Positions 24,122 through 33,580 of a DNA stretch of 64,000 nt are shown in pieces. Below the pieces are notes generated by a model that saw only the letters and a list, made by a program, of their open reading frames with translations, had not been told where the DNA came from and did not search any database. The stretch is from positions 27,348 through 91,347 of the forward strand of contig QCDR01000004.1 of NCBI GenBank assembly GCA_003278705.1, in the 5' to 3' direction. Made by a program: the position numbers and the translations under genes. How positions within the stretch are numbered: position 1 is the stretch's first letter; each line of letters begins with the position of its first letter. The DNA is from Prochlorococcus sp. AG-355-J23. Lineage in GTDB: Bacteria; Cyanobacteriota; Cyanobacteriia; PCC-6307; Cyanobiaceae.

Positions 24122-24219
24122 ATGTCAATGGATCCATCTCCATTTCTTCCCCAAACAACCATCGCAATTGAAAAAGTAAAAATAGCAGCCAATGCAGCCC
24201 AGCCTATTTGAAAGATCAT
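24118..24219 (-). CDS. petN: Cytochrome b6f complex subunit PetN
   Basis: [33 protein letters not shown]; characteristic [14 protein letters not shown]. Confidence 0.92.
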
Positions 24220-24335
24220 TAGAATTTAATAGTTTTTATAAATATAACAGAACTTCAAAATTATTTAATCATTTTAAAGCTAAAGTTAATTTCTCAGAAA
24301 TAAAATTTTCCCAATAGAATTGTAATAAAATTAAA

Positions 24336-24614
24336 TTGGGAAGATTAGTTCTAAATCATAGTACAAATATAGAAGGTCTTATTCCAATACTTCAAAAATT
24401 AGCACTGGAAAATAATATCAAGACAATAACTCCAGCAGTTATTTCAAGAGCCAGAGGAAGATCCTCTAGATTGATAATTAGATTGTCAGTGAAAACTATA
24501 AATGGATATAAAGCAATCGCAAGAAAGGGTAATACAGCTCAAGAAGTTTTTATTTCAACAGAGTTAAGTAAAGATGAATTAAAAGAAATCATAGATCTTT
24601 ATAATAAAAAGTAA
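24336..24614 (+). CDS. DUF2103-like protein
   Basis: GRLVLNHSTNIEGLIPILQKLA...KTITPAVISR...GYKAIARKGNTAQEVFI matches the DUF2103 pattern. Confidence 0.75.
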   Translation: MGRLVLNHSTNIEGLIPILQKLALENNIKTITPAVISRARGRSSRLIIRLSVKTINGYKAIARKGNTAQEVFISTELSKDELKEIIDLYNKK

Positions 24615-24654
24615 TTAAATTAAAAGGTATTAGAAAATAGTTAGGAGAGAACAA

Positions 24655-24861
24655 ATGAAATTGGTATTAAATTTTTTTATGTTTTTCTTGGCCTTTTTTT
24701 CATTTAGTAATAAATCATTATCACTTACTGATTACCAAATAAAAAGATTTTGCGCAAAGGAGAAAAGAGTATCTTTATGTATCAAAAATTTACAGGAGAA
24801 AAGATCTGATCTCCAAAAAGGAAAGCTAATTGAAATACCTGTAACCCCTTACAAACGGTAA
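24655..24861 (+). CDS. Small exported hypothetical protein
   Basis: Signal-peptide-like N-terminus, ORF track. Confidence 0.55.
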   Translation: MKLVLNFFMFFLAFFSFSNKSLSLTDYQIKRFCAKEKRVSLCIKNLQEKRSDLQKGKLIEIPVTPYKR

Positions 24862-24874
24862 TTAGAAATTGAAT

Positions 24875-25144
24875 TTAAATTTCAAATTCTGATTCAAAAA
24901 GATTTAATGCATTTTTATAGCTTGTGAGAAGTTCTTCAGAATTATCAGAAAATCCTTGTCGTTCGTAATCTTCTTTTAATTCATCATATAAGTAAACCAC
25001 TTTGTTAAAGGCGCTCATATATTCTTTTTGTATGTCTTCATCATCGATATCATAGATTTTTGCCAGTACTAATTCGACATTTTTTTTTGATGAATATATT
25101 TTTCTCTCAAAATCTTTATTTAACTTCCTTCTTTTTTTTGCCAT
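24875..25144 (-). CDS. Hypothetical protein
   Basis: ORF track, ATG start, no overlap. Confidence 0.6.
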   Translation of the reverse strand: MAKKRRKLNKDFERKIYSSKKNVELVLAKIYDIDDEDIQKEYMSAFNKVVYLYDELKEDYERQGFSDNSEELLTSYKNALNLFESEFEI

Positions 25145-25263
25145 TTAAAATTTCTAAATACAGATTAACAATACTCAAATTCATAGATAAATTAAATTAA
25201 AACTTATAAAATAAAGATATAGTTTCCATATCAAAATAAAACCTCTATATTCCAAATAAATCA

Positions 25264-25710
25264 TTGGATGATATGAATAAAAAAGAAACAACTAATCCTA
25301 AAGAACTGAAAAACCAAAACTATGAAGCCAAGAAAATGAATACTACCTCAAACTTAAAGAAAAAGAAAGATAAGGAGCTTCCATGGTGGGTAGAGTTATT
25401 ATTTGTTCAAATAGGATTACCAGATAAAATATTAATAAAAATATTGAAAGCCAAAAAAACATCAAAAGAATTTATTAAAAATGAAAAAAAATCAATAATA
25501 ATATTTTTGTTTGTAATTACTACATTGGCATATTTTTATCCAGTTATTAAACATGCAAAAAATAAATTAGATTGTGAAGCGATTGCTAAAAATTATTTTA
25601 TTAAAAATAAAAATACAATCGGAATTAATAATAGAGAATTAAAAATGTTATCTACAAATTTTTGTTATGGTGGCGAAGAAATCTATGAAATAGAAAATTT
25701 AAAAAATTAA
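25264..25710 (+). CDS. Hypothetical membrane protein
   Basis: ORF track; one TM segment (IIIFLFVITTLAYFYPV). Confidence 0.6.
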   Translation: MDDMNKKETTNPKELKNQNYEAKKMNTTSNLKKKKDKELPWWVELLFVQIGLPDKILIKILKAKKTSKEFIKNEKKSIIIFLFVITTLAYFYPVIKHAKNKLDCEAIAKNYFIKNKNTIGINNRELKMLSTNFCYGGEEIYEIENLKN

Positions 25711-25791
25711 ATTTTGAATTATTCTCTATAAATAAGCATCTCAATATTATGATAGTAACTTTAAGTTTAATAAAGTTTAAATTTTATTCCT

Positions 25792-25968
25792 ATGAATGAT
25801 ATAAAACAAAAGAAAGAAAACGTAAAAATCCATTTAAAAGATTTGAGGCAAAACTTAAAGAAAATGCATTTACAAGTTACTGAAGAATTAATATTACCTA
25901 AGCCAGGTGAGGTAAAAGACTTAATGGATAAAATGGATAAGCTATTAAAATTAATAGAATCAAAATAA
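25792..25968 (+). CDS. Small hypothetical coiled-coil-like protein (58 aa)
   Basis: MNDIKQKKENVKIHLKDLRQNLKKMHLQVTEELILPKPGEVKDLMDKMDKLLKLIESK. Confidence 0.55.
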   Translation: MNDIKQKKENVKIHLKDLRQNLKKMHLQVTEELILPKPGEVKDLMDKMDKLLKLIESK

Positions 25969-26009
25969 ACTATAATTTAAATAATTTATAATCATCAATA
26001 GTTAAAAAA

Positions 26010-26360
26010 ATGAAAATAATAAAACAAGTTTCTATGTTAATACTAATCGCAATTTTCTTAATTTCTTGTAGGACATCCACTAATAAAGAGTATCCCACAA
26101 ATAATTTGGAAAAAAATATTGAGGATAAACCTAATTCAGAAAAGAAAAGAATGGAAATAAAGTTTTCTTGTGGCGAGGATGGTATTTCAGAATACTTAGA
26201 TGATGGATGGAATATTTTAAAAGAAGAATCCCAAGAAAAAATTTGTACCTGGAAATCTGTTCCTGCCACAAAAGATTGCAATATGGAAAAAGATAAAGGA
26301 TGTAAAATAACAAAGCCAGATAAAATAGGTGAAGAGAAAATTTATTTATTGGAAAAATAA
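26010..26360 (+). CDS. Putative lipoprotein
   Basis: MKIIKQVSMLILIAIFLISCR lipobox-like N-terminus. Confidence 0.6.
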   Translation: MKIIKQVSMLILIAIFLISCRTSTNKEYPTNNLEKNIEDKPNSEKKRMEIKFSCGEDGISEYLDDGWNILKEESQEKICTWKSVPATKDCNMEKDKGCKITKPDKIGEEKIYLLEK

Positions 26361-26369
26361 ATTTAATTT

Positions 26370-26498
26370 ATGACTGCAAAATCAGAACACTTAGTTGATT
26401 TAATTTTTAAGAAATTAAAGACCTATAAGAAGAAAAAAATATTTTTAGAAAAAGAAAGTTTTAATAAATTTATTCTTTCACTTTTCAAAGAAAACTGA
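26370..26498 (+). CDS. Small basic hypothetical protein (42 aa)
   Basis: MTAKSEHLVDLIFKKLKTYKKKKIFLEKESFNKFILSLFKEN. Confidence 0.4.
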   Translation: MTAKSEHLVDLIFKKLKTYKKKKIFLEKESFNKFILSLFKEN

Positions 26499-26556
26499 AT
26501 GCAGGACTTATTTAACTTAACTGCTATAGTTAAATAAATTTTTGATTAATAAAGAA

Positions 26557-26652
26557 ATGTATAGTTTTTCATCATTAACTTTTATTCTGTCAGTAATTTT
26601 TATCGTAAGTCTTTATTTTTTATTTAAGGTTACTTCTAGTACAAAGAATTAA
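26557..26652 (+). CDS. Small single-TM ORF (31 aa)
   Basis: MYSFSSLTFILSVIFIVSLYFLFKVTSSTKN. Confidence 0.4.
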   Translation: MYSFSSLTFILSVIFIVSLYFLFKVTSSTKN

Positions 26653-26672
26653 AAAATATTTTCACATCTCTC

Positions 26673-26855
26673 CTAGATGATCGGATCTTCTCTTAGTAGT
26701 AAAACCGTATGCTTATTTAAACCATCATTAATCCATTCTTTATATTCTTCTAGAACACACTTTTTATCAAAATTATCTAATAAATTAATTCTTTTTTTTG
26801 CATTGTCTAGTGCCACTTTAATACAGAATTTATAATCCTTGGAGTTTTCTTGCAT
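26673..26855 (-). CDS. Hypothetical protein
   Basis: ORF track, no competing ORF. Confidence 0.5.
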   Translation of the reverse strand: MQENSKDYKFCIKVALDNAKKRINLLDNFDKKCVLEEYKEWINDGLNKHTVLLLREDPII

Positions 26856-27000
26856 TTGTTTTTATTGAATCTTAGTAAAAATAATTTCTTATTCTGTATT
26901 GAAAATTACAATAATAAGCGTTGATTTAATAAGAGTATCAAGCAATACGGAAGAATTTTTAATATATTTAGGATAATAATTTTCTATTTATTATAATCCT

Positions 27001-27195
27001 ATGTCCTACGAAGCAGGCAGTAAAGAATGTAGACATTTAATTGAAGCCAAAGAAAGCCTTCTATCAACATTAGATGCGCTAAGTAACATACATTCGACCG
27101 ATCTAATACAAATCCAAATTAAAGAAATTTACAATAAATTAGAACAGATGCACGACAATAGAAAAAAAATAGAATCAGCTACAAATTATCTTTAG
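27001..27195 (+). CDS. Hypothetical protein
   Basis: ORF track. Confidence 0.55.
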   Translation: MSYEAGSKECRHLIEAKESLLSTLDALSNIHSTDLIQIQIKEIYNKLEQMHDNRKKIESATNYL

Positions 27196-27219
27196 TACAA
27201 TCAATTTAACTGAAAGCTC

Positions 27220-27417
27220 TCAAAATTGGCTTTTTATCTTGGTTATTTTTTTTTCTGATAATAAATCCAATAAAGCATCAAGCTGAGCGAGTACTTCCTT
27301 TGCTTCATTAAGATCTGGCAACAAATCTTCTTTGATGAGCATTTGATGCATCTCTCTAAGCTCTAACCTTATATATCTAAGGTGAGAACAAACTTCCTCT
27401 CTCTTAGTTACACTCAT
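27220..27417 (-). CDS. Hypothetical protein
   Basis: ORF track. Confidence 0.55.
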   Translation of the reverse strand: MSVTKREEVCSHLRYIRLELREMHQMLIKEDLLPDLNEAKEVLAQLDALLDLLSEKKITKIKSQF

Positions 27418-27553
27418 ATTTCCTTTATATTCTTTACATTATACAATACGATCTTTTTTGACTCCCATATAAGTTTTGTCAATTTGAAAAATTTTTTCAA
27501 ACCCAATAACATATCAAAATCTTTTAAAGTCGAATTGTAGTAATATATCTTTC

Positions 27554-27727
27554 ATGAAAAAGAAAAAATCTAAAAAAAAACAAACTAATTCAAATTCCAA
27601 AGATCAAAAATTAGGTCAAACAAAAAATTCTGCGAAATTAGTACTTTTTGTTTTTGGGATAGGTCCAATTATTGGCATAATAATATTTTTATACAGTAAA
27701 GGATTTTTTAATTCGCCAACTATTTAA
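27554..27727 (+). CDS. Small hypothetical membrane protein (57 aa)
   Basis: MKKKKSKKKQTNSNSKDQKLGQTKNSAKLVLFVFGIGPIIGIIIFLYSKGFFNSPTI. Confidence 0.5.
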   Translation: MKKKKSKKKQTNSNSKDQKLGQTKNSAKLVLFVFGIGPIIGIIIFLYSKGFFNSPTI

Positions 27728-27784
27728 ATCTTAAATATTTAAAATTGATTTTAAAATAATAAACTTTAAAAAATTTAAAAATAA

Positions 27785-27988
27785 TTATTGAAATTTTCTT
27801 AATGAAAATATCCTAAATTCTGCCATTTTTCTTGCATTTTCAGGATTAGATATCAAAAAAGGGTGATCTGATAAAAGTTCTAATACCTTATCTATCTTTA
27901 ATCGTATATCATCACAATCAACATTTTCCCATTCCTCATCAAATGACATTGCAAAGCTATCAGCATTATCATAAAGTTTATCTTTCAT
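27785..27988 (-). CDS. Hypothetical protein
   Basis: ORF track. Confidence 0.5.
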   Translation of the reverse strand: MKDKLYDNADSFAMSFDEEWENVDCDDIRLKIDKVLELLSDHPFLISNPENARKMAEFRIFSLRKFQ

Positions 27989-28217
27989 AATATTTGGAAT
28001 TTAAATTTAGAAAATTGCAAAAATCAGAGCCAAACTGAAAAAGTAATTAGAATAAGCATTTAAAACTTACCCCATAAGTATTTGAGAAATAACTTTGAAT
28101 GATTGTCCTTTGAAATTATACTTTAATCTTACTATTTAAATTTTTACATAAGTGCTATTAATCAAAATCTGAGTTTATTTGACAGAAGTGTTACAATATT
28201 GGCATATATAAAGACTT

Positions 28218-28586
28218 ATGGAACATAAAGTTAAAAGGATAGGATATCTTCCTAGAAAAAGAGTACTTGAAATTATTGATGAAATATCCAAGAGCGAATC
28301 TATAAGTAGATCTAAAGTAGTTGGAATATTAGTAGAGGAAGCATTAGATGCAAGAGGAATTGCGAATTTTGGATATAGTAATATCAGCAACTCAAATATA
28401 TTCAAGTCGGATAATTTTAAAGATCTCCAAAATAAAAATGCCCACTTAAAAGATGGGGAAGACGAATTTGTTGATGACAGTGGTTACACAGTTTCATCTC
28501 ACAAAACTTTAGACCGCTCAATATCTTCTGCGGATATAGAATTGGCAAATAAAATAAACGTTCTTAAGGAATCAGGATTAATATAA
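28218..28586 (+). CDS. Putative ribbon-helix-helix DNA-binding protein
   Basis: N-terminal VKRIGYLPRKRVLEIIDEISKSESISRSKVVGILVEEAL resembles an RHH/CopG domain. Confidence 0.55.
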   Translation: MEHKVKRIGYLPRKRVLEIIDEISKSESISRSKVVGILVEEALDARGIANFGYSNISNSNIFKSDNFKDLQNKNAHLKDGEDEFVDDSGYTVSSHKTLDRSISSADIELANKINVLKESGLI

Positions 28587-28717
28587 CTTTTATTGAGTAA
28601 TTACTTTATTTTTTAATGCATAATATTGGTTCATTGTTTATTCTTAGTCAAGAATAATATTCTTTTTACATAATTCGAATATTAAATCCTTTCTAATATT
28701 AATTTTGTAATTTAAAA

Positions 28718-30037
28718 ATGAAAGATATTAAATGTCCTTCATGCGGCAAAACTTTCCGAATTGATCCCAGCAGCTTTGAAGAAATACTTCTTCAGATAAA
28801 AGACGAAGAATTTAATAAACAAATAAAAGAAAGACTTATCTTGGCTGAAGAAGATAATAAAAAAGCTTTGGAAATTTTAAAACGTGAGTTAAAAATACAG
28901 TTAATAGAGCAAAATCGGATTAAAGAGTCTGAGATCCAAACTCTTGAGTCTAAATTAAAAATAACTGAAGAAAAGAAAACAAATGCCCTTAATGATTTAA
29001 AAAATCAAGCAACAAATAAAATCAATTCATTGAATAATGAATTAATTAAGTTGAAAGACGAAATTAAAAACCAGTCTTTAATTTCAGAATTATCTTTAAA
29101 AAACAAAATTAGTGAAGCTGTTACTAATTTAGAAAAAGAAAACTCATCTTTAACAAATTCCATTGAAAAGATGAAGCTTGAACATTCAATTAATGAAAAA
29201 TTAATTGAAGAAAAGTTTAAAAGCAAAATTAGTGAAAGAGACCTGACTATTCAGGAGTTAAGAGAAATGAAATCTAGATTATCTACAAAGATGATAGGAG
29301 AAACATTAGAAATCCATTGCGAAACTCAATTTAATCTGAATCGTGCCTCTGCATTTAAAAACTCATATTTCGAAAAGGATAATGATGCCACTTCAGGAAG
29401 TAAAGGTGACTATATATTTAGAGAATTTGATGAAAATAAAACCGAAGTAGTATCAATAATGTTTGAGATGAAGAATGAAAGTTTAAATGGAACTAATAAA
29501 AGAAAAAACGAAGATTTTTTAAAAGAATTAGATAAAGATAGAAGACAAAAATCTTGTGAATATGCAGTTCTCGTATCCCTTCTAGAACCAGATAGTGAAC
29601 TATATAATGCTGGCATAGTAGATGTTTCTCATAGATTCCCAAAAATGTATGTCATAAGACCTCAATTTTTCTTGCCCATTATTTCTCTGCTAAGAAATGC
29701 ATCTATGGAAACCTTAAAATACAAATCACAAATTGATTTAATGAAACGTGAGAATTTTGACATAACTAGTTTTGAAAGTACTCTTGAGCAATTCAAAAAT
29801 GCAGTTGGCAAAAATGTTTCACTTGCCCAGGATAGATTTAATGATGCAATTTCAGAAATTGATAAATCAATAACCCATTTACAAAAAACTAAAGAGGCTT
29901 TAGTTCTCTCAAAAAAACATCTTTTATCTGCAGACAGTAAATCTCAAGATTTAACAGTAAAGAAATTAACTAGAAATAATCCAACCATGAAGAAGAAGTT
30001 TAATGAATTAAATAATTTTGAAGATGAAGTGGCCTAA
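28718..30037 (+). CDS. DUF2130 coiled-coil protein with putative PD-(D/E)xK-like nuclease domain
   Basis: N-terminal CPSCGKTFRIDPSSFEEIL, long coiled coil, then GSKGDYIFRE...SIMFEMKNE. Confidence 0.75.
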   Translation: MKDIKCPSCGKTFRIDPSSFEEILLQIKDEEFNKQIKERLILAEEDNKKALEILKRELKIQLIEQNRIKESEIQTLESKLKITEEKKTNALNDLKNQATNKINSLNNELIKLKDEIKNQSLISELSLKNKISEAVTNLEKENSSLTNSIEKMKLEHSINEKLIEEKFKSKISERDLTIQELREMKSRLSTKMIGETLEIHCETQFNLNRASAFKNSYFEKDNDATSGSKGDYIFREFDENKTEVVSIMFEMKNESLNGTNKRKNEDFLKELDKDRRQKSCEYAVLVSLLEPDSELYNAGIVDVSHRFPKMYVIRPQFFLPIISLLRNASMETLKYKSQIDLMKRENFDITSFESTLEQFKNAVGKNVSLAQDRFNDAISEIDKSITHLQKTKEALVLSKKHLLSADSKSQDLTVKKLTRNNPTMKKKFNELNNFEDEVA

Positions 30038-30135
30038 TAAAAAAAAGTTTTTAAAATTAATAATAATTAAAAATATATTTATTTTCTAACTTATAAATAT
30101 ACTATAAATAATAAATTTCATAGTAAAGAAAAATA

Positions 30136-30417
30136 ATGTCTATCAACACTCCTATTTTCAGTATTGCCAAAGATCTTAATGTCGAAAGTAATAGAATATT
30201 ATTAGCCTGCAAGAAACTTGGAATCAATGCAAAAGGTGCAACAAAAAGATTAAATAAAGAAGAATTAGAAAAAATTAAAAGTTATTTTGAAACGGGCAAA
30301 AATGTGTCAGATGAAGTGATCAATTTAAATAAAGTTAAAACTAAAAGTAGTTCTAAAAAAATTGTAGAAAAGGTAAAGATAAAATATTTTGCTAACAGAC
30401 TTATTCGTAAATCTTAA
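30136..30417 (+). CDS. IF2_N-domain mini-protein
   Basis: IFSIAKDLNVESNRILLACKKLGINAKGATKRLNKEELEKIKSYF resembles the N-terminal subdomain of IF-2. Confidence 0.6.
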   Translation: MSINTPIFSIAKDLNVESNRILLACKKLGINAKGATKRLNKEELEKIKSYFETGKNVSDEVINLNKVKTKSSSKKIVEKVKIKYFANRLIRKS

Positions 30418-30501
30418 ATAAAAATTATTTTTTCTAATAACAAAAAAGAATAAGCCACAGAAGAAAAAAATAATAATTTATCATAAGTAAAAATACTTAA
30501 A

Positions 30502-30915
30502 ATGAGCATAAGCAAAATTTTAAATTCTCTTGAAAAATCCTGGGAAAGAGATGATATTCTTTTAAATTTAAAAAATGGGTTAGGGACAGATGAGATAGTT
30601 AATGAATTTCTTATGAAAAACGAAAGACAAATTAAAAAATTAAATTCTTTATTAAGGCCAGAAGATATTGAATTATTAAATCAAGTAGAAAAACTCACAA
30701 CTTGCGAATCTAAATTAATAAATGAGATTAAAAATTTAAATTACTTTGAAAACAATGAAAATCATCAAATTATGAATAAAAAAAAGATTGTGCCATCTAA
30801 TAGAGTTTCTTTCAATAAAATTAGTTCATTTATGATTAATTGGAGTAACAAATTTGTAGTTATTGCTTTACTAACAATTTCAGCCATAGCTTTATCAAAA
30901 CAAGCTTGGGCATAA
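30502..30915 (+). CDS. Hypothetical protein with C-terminal TM
   Basis: ORF track; C-terminal FVVIALLTISAIALSKQAWA. Confidence 0.55.
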   Translation: MSISKILNSLEKSWERDDILLNLKNGLGTDEIVNEFLMKNERQIKKLNSLLRPEDIELLNQVEKLTTCESKLINEIKNLNYFENNENHQIMNKKKIVPSNRVSFNKISSFMINWSNKFVVIALLTISAIALSKQAWA

Positions 30916-30950
30916 TTAGCTAAATTAACTTCATTGTAAGAGATGTAGTT

Positions 30951-31937
30951 TTGAGAACTAAACAAGAATATTTAATTAGATATAAAGATGGAAATCTTTA
31001 TTGTGAACTTGCTGATATTTGGATTGATCCAAGCAAGCCAGTAAAAAAGGCATTAATAACTCATGCTCATTTTGATCACTTTACATTTGGTTGTGAAGAA
31101 TACATTTCTACTAAGGAAACTGCGATACTTCTTAAAGAAAGAGTTGGAGATAATATCAAAATTAAGACTTTTGAATATGGAGAAGAATTTAAGATAAATG
31201 GCATTAATATTTCTTTTCATCCATCCGGTCACATCCTTGGATCTAGTCAAATAAGGTTTATTTTTGCTGAAGAAAAATGGCTAATTTCAGGGGACTTTAA
31301 GCTTCAAAAAGATCAGACTTGCAAACAATATGAAATAGTAAAAACTGATTATTTAATAAGCGAATGTACTTTTGGTTTGCCAATATTTAAGTGGGACGAA
31401 TCAAATAAAATAGCAAATGATATTTCAAAATGGATAGCTAATGCACCAGAAAAAACTTCTTTACTTTTCTGCTATTCACTTGGAAAAGCTCAGAGATTGT
31501 TAAACGAGATTAGTCAAACAAATTTTAAAGGCAAAATTTATTCCCATGGCAGTATTCACAAAATGAACAAAAGTTATAGGGAACTTGGAATTGATATTAA
31601 AGATACTATAAAAATTGAAGATAAAAAAAAAATAGATGAACTTAAAGGAAGTCTAATATTATTACCGCCATCTTTAAGTAAGGATTCTTATTTAAAAAAT
31701 TTCAAAAACATTCAAACAGCTTTCGCGAGTGGATGGATGTCAATAAGAGCTCTAAGAAAAAGATCAGGATATGATAAAGGATTCGCAATCTCTGATCATG
31801 CGGATTGGGATGGAATTCTGGAAGTAGTAAAAAAGTCTGAAGCAAAAAATGTATTTTTTCATCATGGAGATAGTGAAGCCTTAAGTAAATATTTAGTTGA
31901 AAAGGAATCAATAAATGTCCTTTTATTCGGTAAATAA
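30951..31937 (+). CDS. Ligase-associated MBL-fold DNA exonuclease
   Basis: THAHFDHFTFG, HPSGHILGSSQI, SGDFK metallo-beta-lactamase/beta-CASP-like motifs; adjacent to ATP-dependent ligase; non-ATG start (TTG). Confidence 0.85.
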   Translation: MRTKQEYLIRYKDGNLYCELADIWIDPSKPVKKALITHAHFDHFTFGCEEYISTKETAILLKERVGDNIKIKTFEYGEEFKINGINISFHPSGHILGSSQIRFIFAEEKWLISGDFKLQKDQTCKQYEIVKTDYLISECTFGLPIFKWDESNKIANDISKWIANAPEKTSLLFCYSLGKAQRLLNEISQTNFKGKIYSHGSIHKMNKSYRELGIDIKDTIKIEDKKKIDELKGSLILLPPSLSKDSYLKNFKNIQTAFASGWMSIRALRKRSGYDKGFAISDHADWDGILEVVKKSEAKNVFFHHGDSEALSKYLVEKESINVLLFGK

Positions 31938-31939
31938 AT

Positions 31940-33580
31940 ATGAGTTTAAAAAAGTTTTCAGAATTATTTGGCGATCTAGATTCAATTAATAGTACAAATA
32001 ATAAAATTGCAGTTTTAAAGAATTATTTTTTATCTAATGATCCAATAGATAATGCATGGGCAATATATTTACTAACTGGAAAAAGTAATAAGAGATTTAT
32101 TAGTGGAAGATATTTAAAAAATCTTTTTTCTCAAATATATGAATATCCTCAATGGTTAATTGATATATGTTATTTAAAAGTTGGTGATTCTGCTGAAGTA
32201 ATAACCTTATTACTTAAAAATAAAACTAATTCTAGAAAAAAGAAATTATCAAATATAAGTCTTAATGAATTACTAAGCGAAACAATACCTGCATTATCAA
32301 AACTTAATGAGGAGGAGAAAAATTTAGAAATTAAAAATCTTTGGGAAAGATTACCTGAAGAAAACCATCTAACTTTTAATAAAATTCTTACAGGAACTTT
32401 TAGAGTAGGAGTCTCTATAGGATTAATAACAAAATCAATATCAAAACTAATTAATATTGAGGAAGAGATTATTTCTCATAGGTTGATGGGTGATTTTAAA
32501 CCTTCAACTGATTCATATGAATTTTTAATTAACAAGAATATCAATATTCAAGAGTTAAATTCCAAACCATTTCCATTTCTTCTAGCAAATACTATTGAAG
32601 ATAAAATCTTCAAAAATTCAATAAATGATTTTCAATTTGAATGGAAATATGACGGTATAAGGATGCAATTAATTAAAAGATCAGGCAATATTTCGTTATG
32701 GACAAGAGGGCAAGAATTAGTGAATGAATCTTTCCCAGAATTAGTAGAAAAAATGTCACATATAAAAGATGATTTTGTTCTTGATGGGGAATTATTAGTT
32801 TGGAATTTTAAAGAACAAATTGCCTTTGATTTTTCTTTACTTCAAAAAAGAATAAATAGAAAGTCTCCTACTAAATCAATCCAAATAAAATATCCAATTA
32901 TTTTTATTGCTTATGATCTTTTAGAGATTAATGGGAGAGATATAAGAGAAATTAAATTAGAAAATAGAAGAATTGAGTTAGAAAAATATTTTTCAAAATG
33001 GCAAATTAAAACTGAGAATAATATTTCTGATATTTTCAAAATATGTGATTTAATCTTTCCTAAAGATTGGCCTGATGCTCTAACTTATAAAGAAAAATCT
33101 CGAGAAAATAATACTGAAGGATTAATAATAAAGAAAAAAAACTCTACATACTCCTCTGGTAGAAAGAAAGGTATTTGGTGGAAATATAAAGTTGATCCTA
33201 TGCAACTGGATGCCGTTCTAATTTATGCCAAGGGCGGTAGCGGTAGAAGAGCTGGTCTGTATACAGATTACAGTTTTGCATTATGGAAAGACAAAGAATT
33301 AATTAAATTTGCAAGTGCATATTCTGGTTTAACGAATATTGAGATTAAAGAGCTAGATAAATGGATCAGAAAAAATACAATAGAAAAATTTGGTCCTGTT
33401 CGATCATTAAAACCAGAAATGGTATTCGAAATATCTTTTGAGAAAATACAAATTTCTAAACGTCATAAATCAGGCATAGCAGTACGATTTCCAAGAATAA
33501 CAAAATGGAGAAAAGATAAAAAAATTAATGATGCAGATAGCCTAGAGAATGCTTATGAACTAATGAAAAAAATATCATGA
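31940..33580 (+). CDS. ATP-dependent DNA ligase
   Basis: EWKYDGIRMQL (KxDG), FVLDGELLVW, EGLIIKK, WWKYK ligase motifs. Confidence 0.93.
   Translation: MSLKKFSELFGDLDSINSTNNKIAVLKNYFLSNDPIDNAWAIYLLTGKSNKRFISGRYLKNLFSQIYEYPQWLIDICYLKVGDSAEVITLLLKNKTNSRKKKLSNISLNELLSETIPALSKLNEEEKNLEIKNLWERLPEENHLTFNKILTGTFRVGVSIGLITKSISKLINIEEEIISHRLMGDFKPSTDSYEFLINKNINIQELNSKPFPFLLANTIEDKIFKNSINDFQFEWKYDGIRMQLIKRSGNISLWTRGQELVNESFPELVEKMSHIKDDFVLDGELLVWNFKEQIAFDFSLLQKRINRKSPTKSIQIKYPIIFIAYDLLEINGRDIREIKLENRRIELEKYFSKWQIKTENNISDIFKICDLIFPKDWPDALTYKEKSRENNTEGLIIKKKNSTYSSGRKKGIWWKYKVDPMQLDAVLIYAKGGSGRRAGLYTDYSFALWKDKELIKFASAYSGLTNIEIKELDKWIRKNTIEKFGPVRSLKPEMVFEISFEKIQISKRHKSGIAVRFPRITKWRKDKKINDADSLENAYELMKKIS

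Noticed and set aside
25970-26313. Minus-strand ORFs of 103 and 60 aa
   Set aside because: Antisense to the better-supported putative lipoprotein at 26010-26360 with signal sequence
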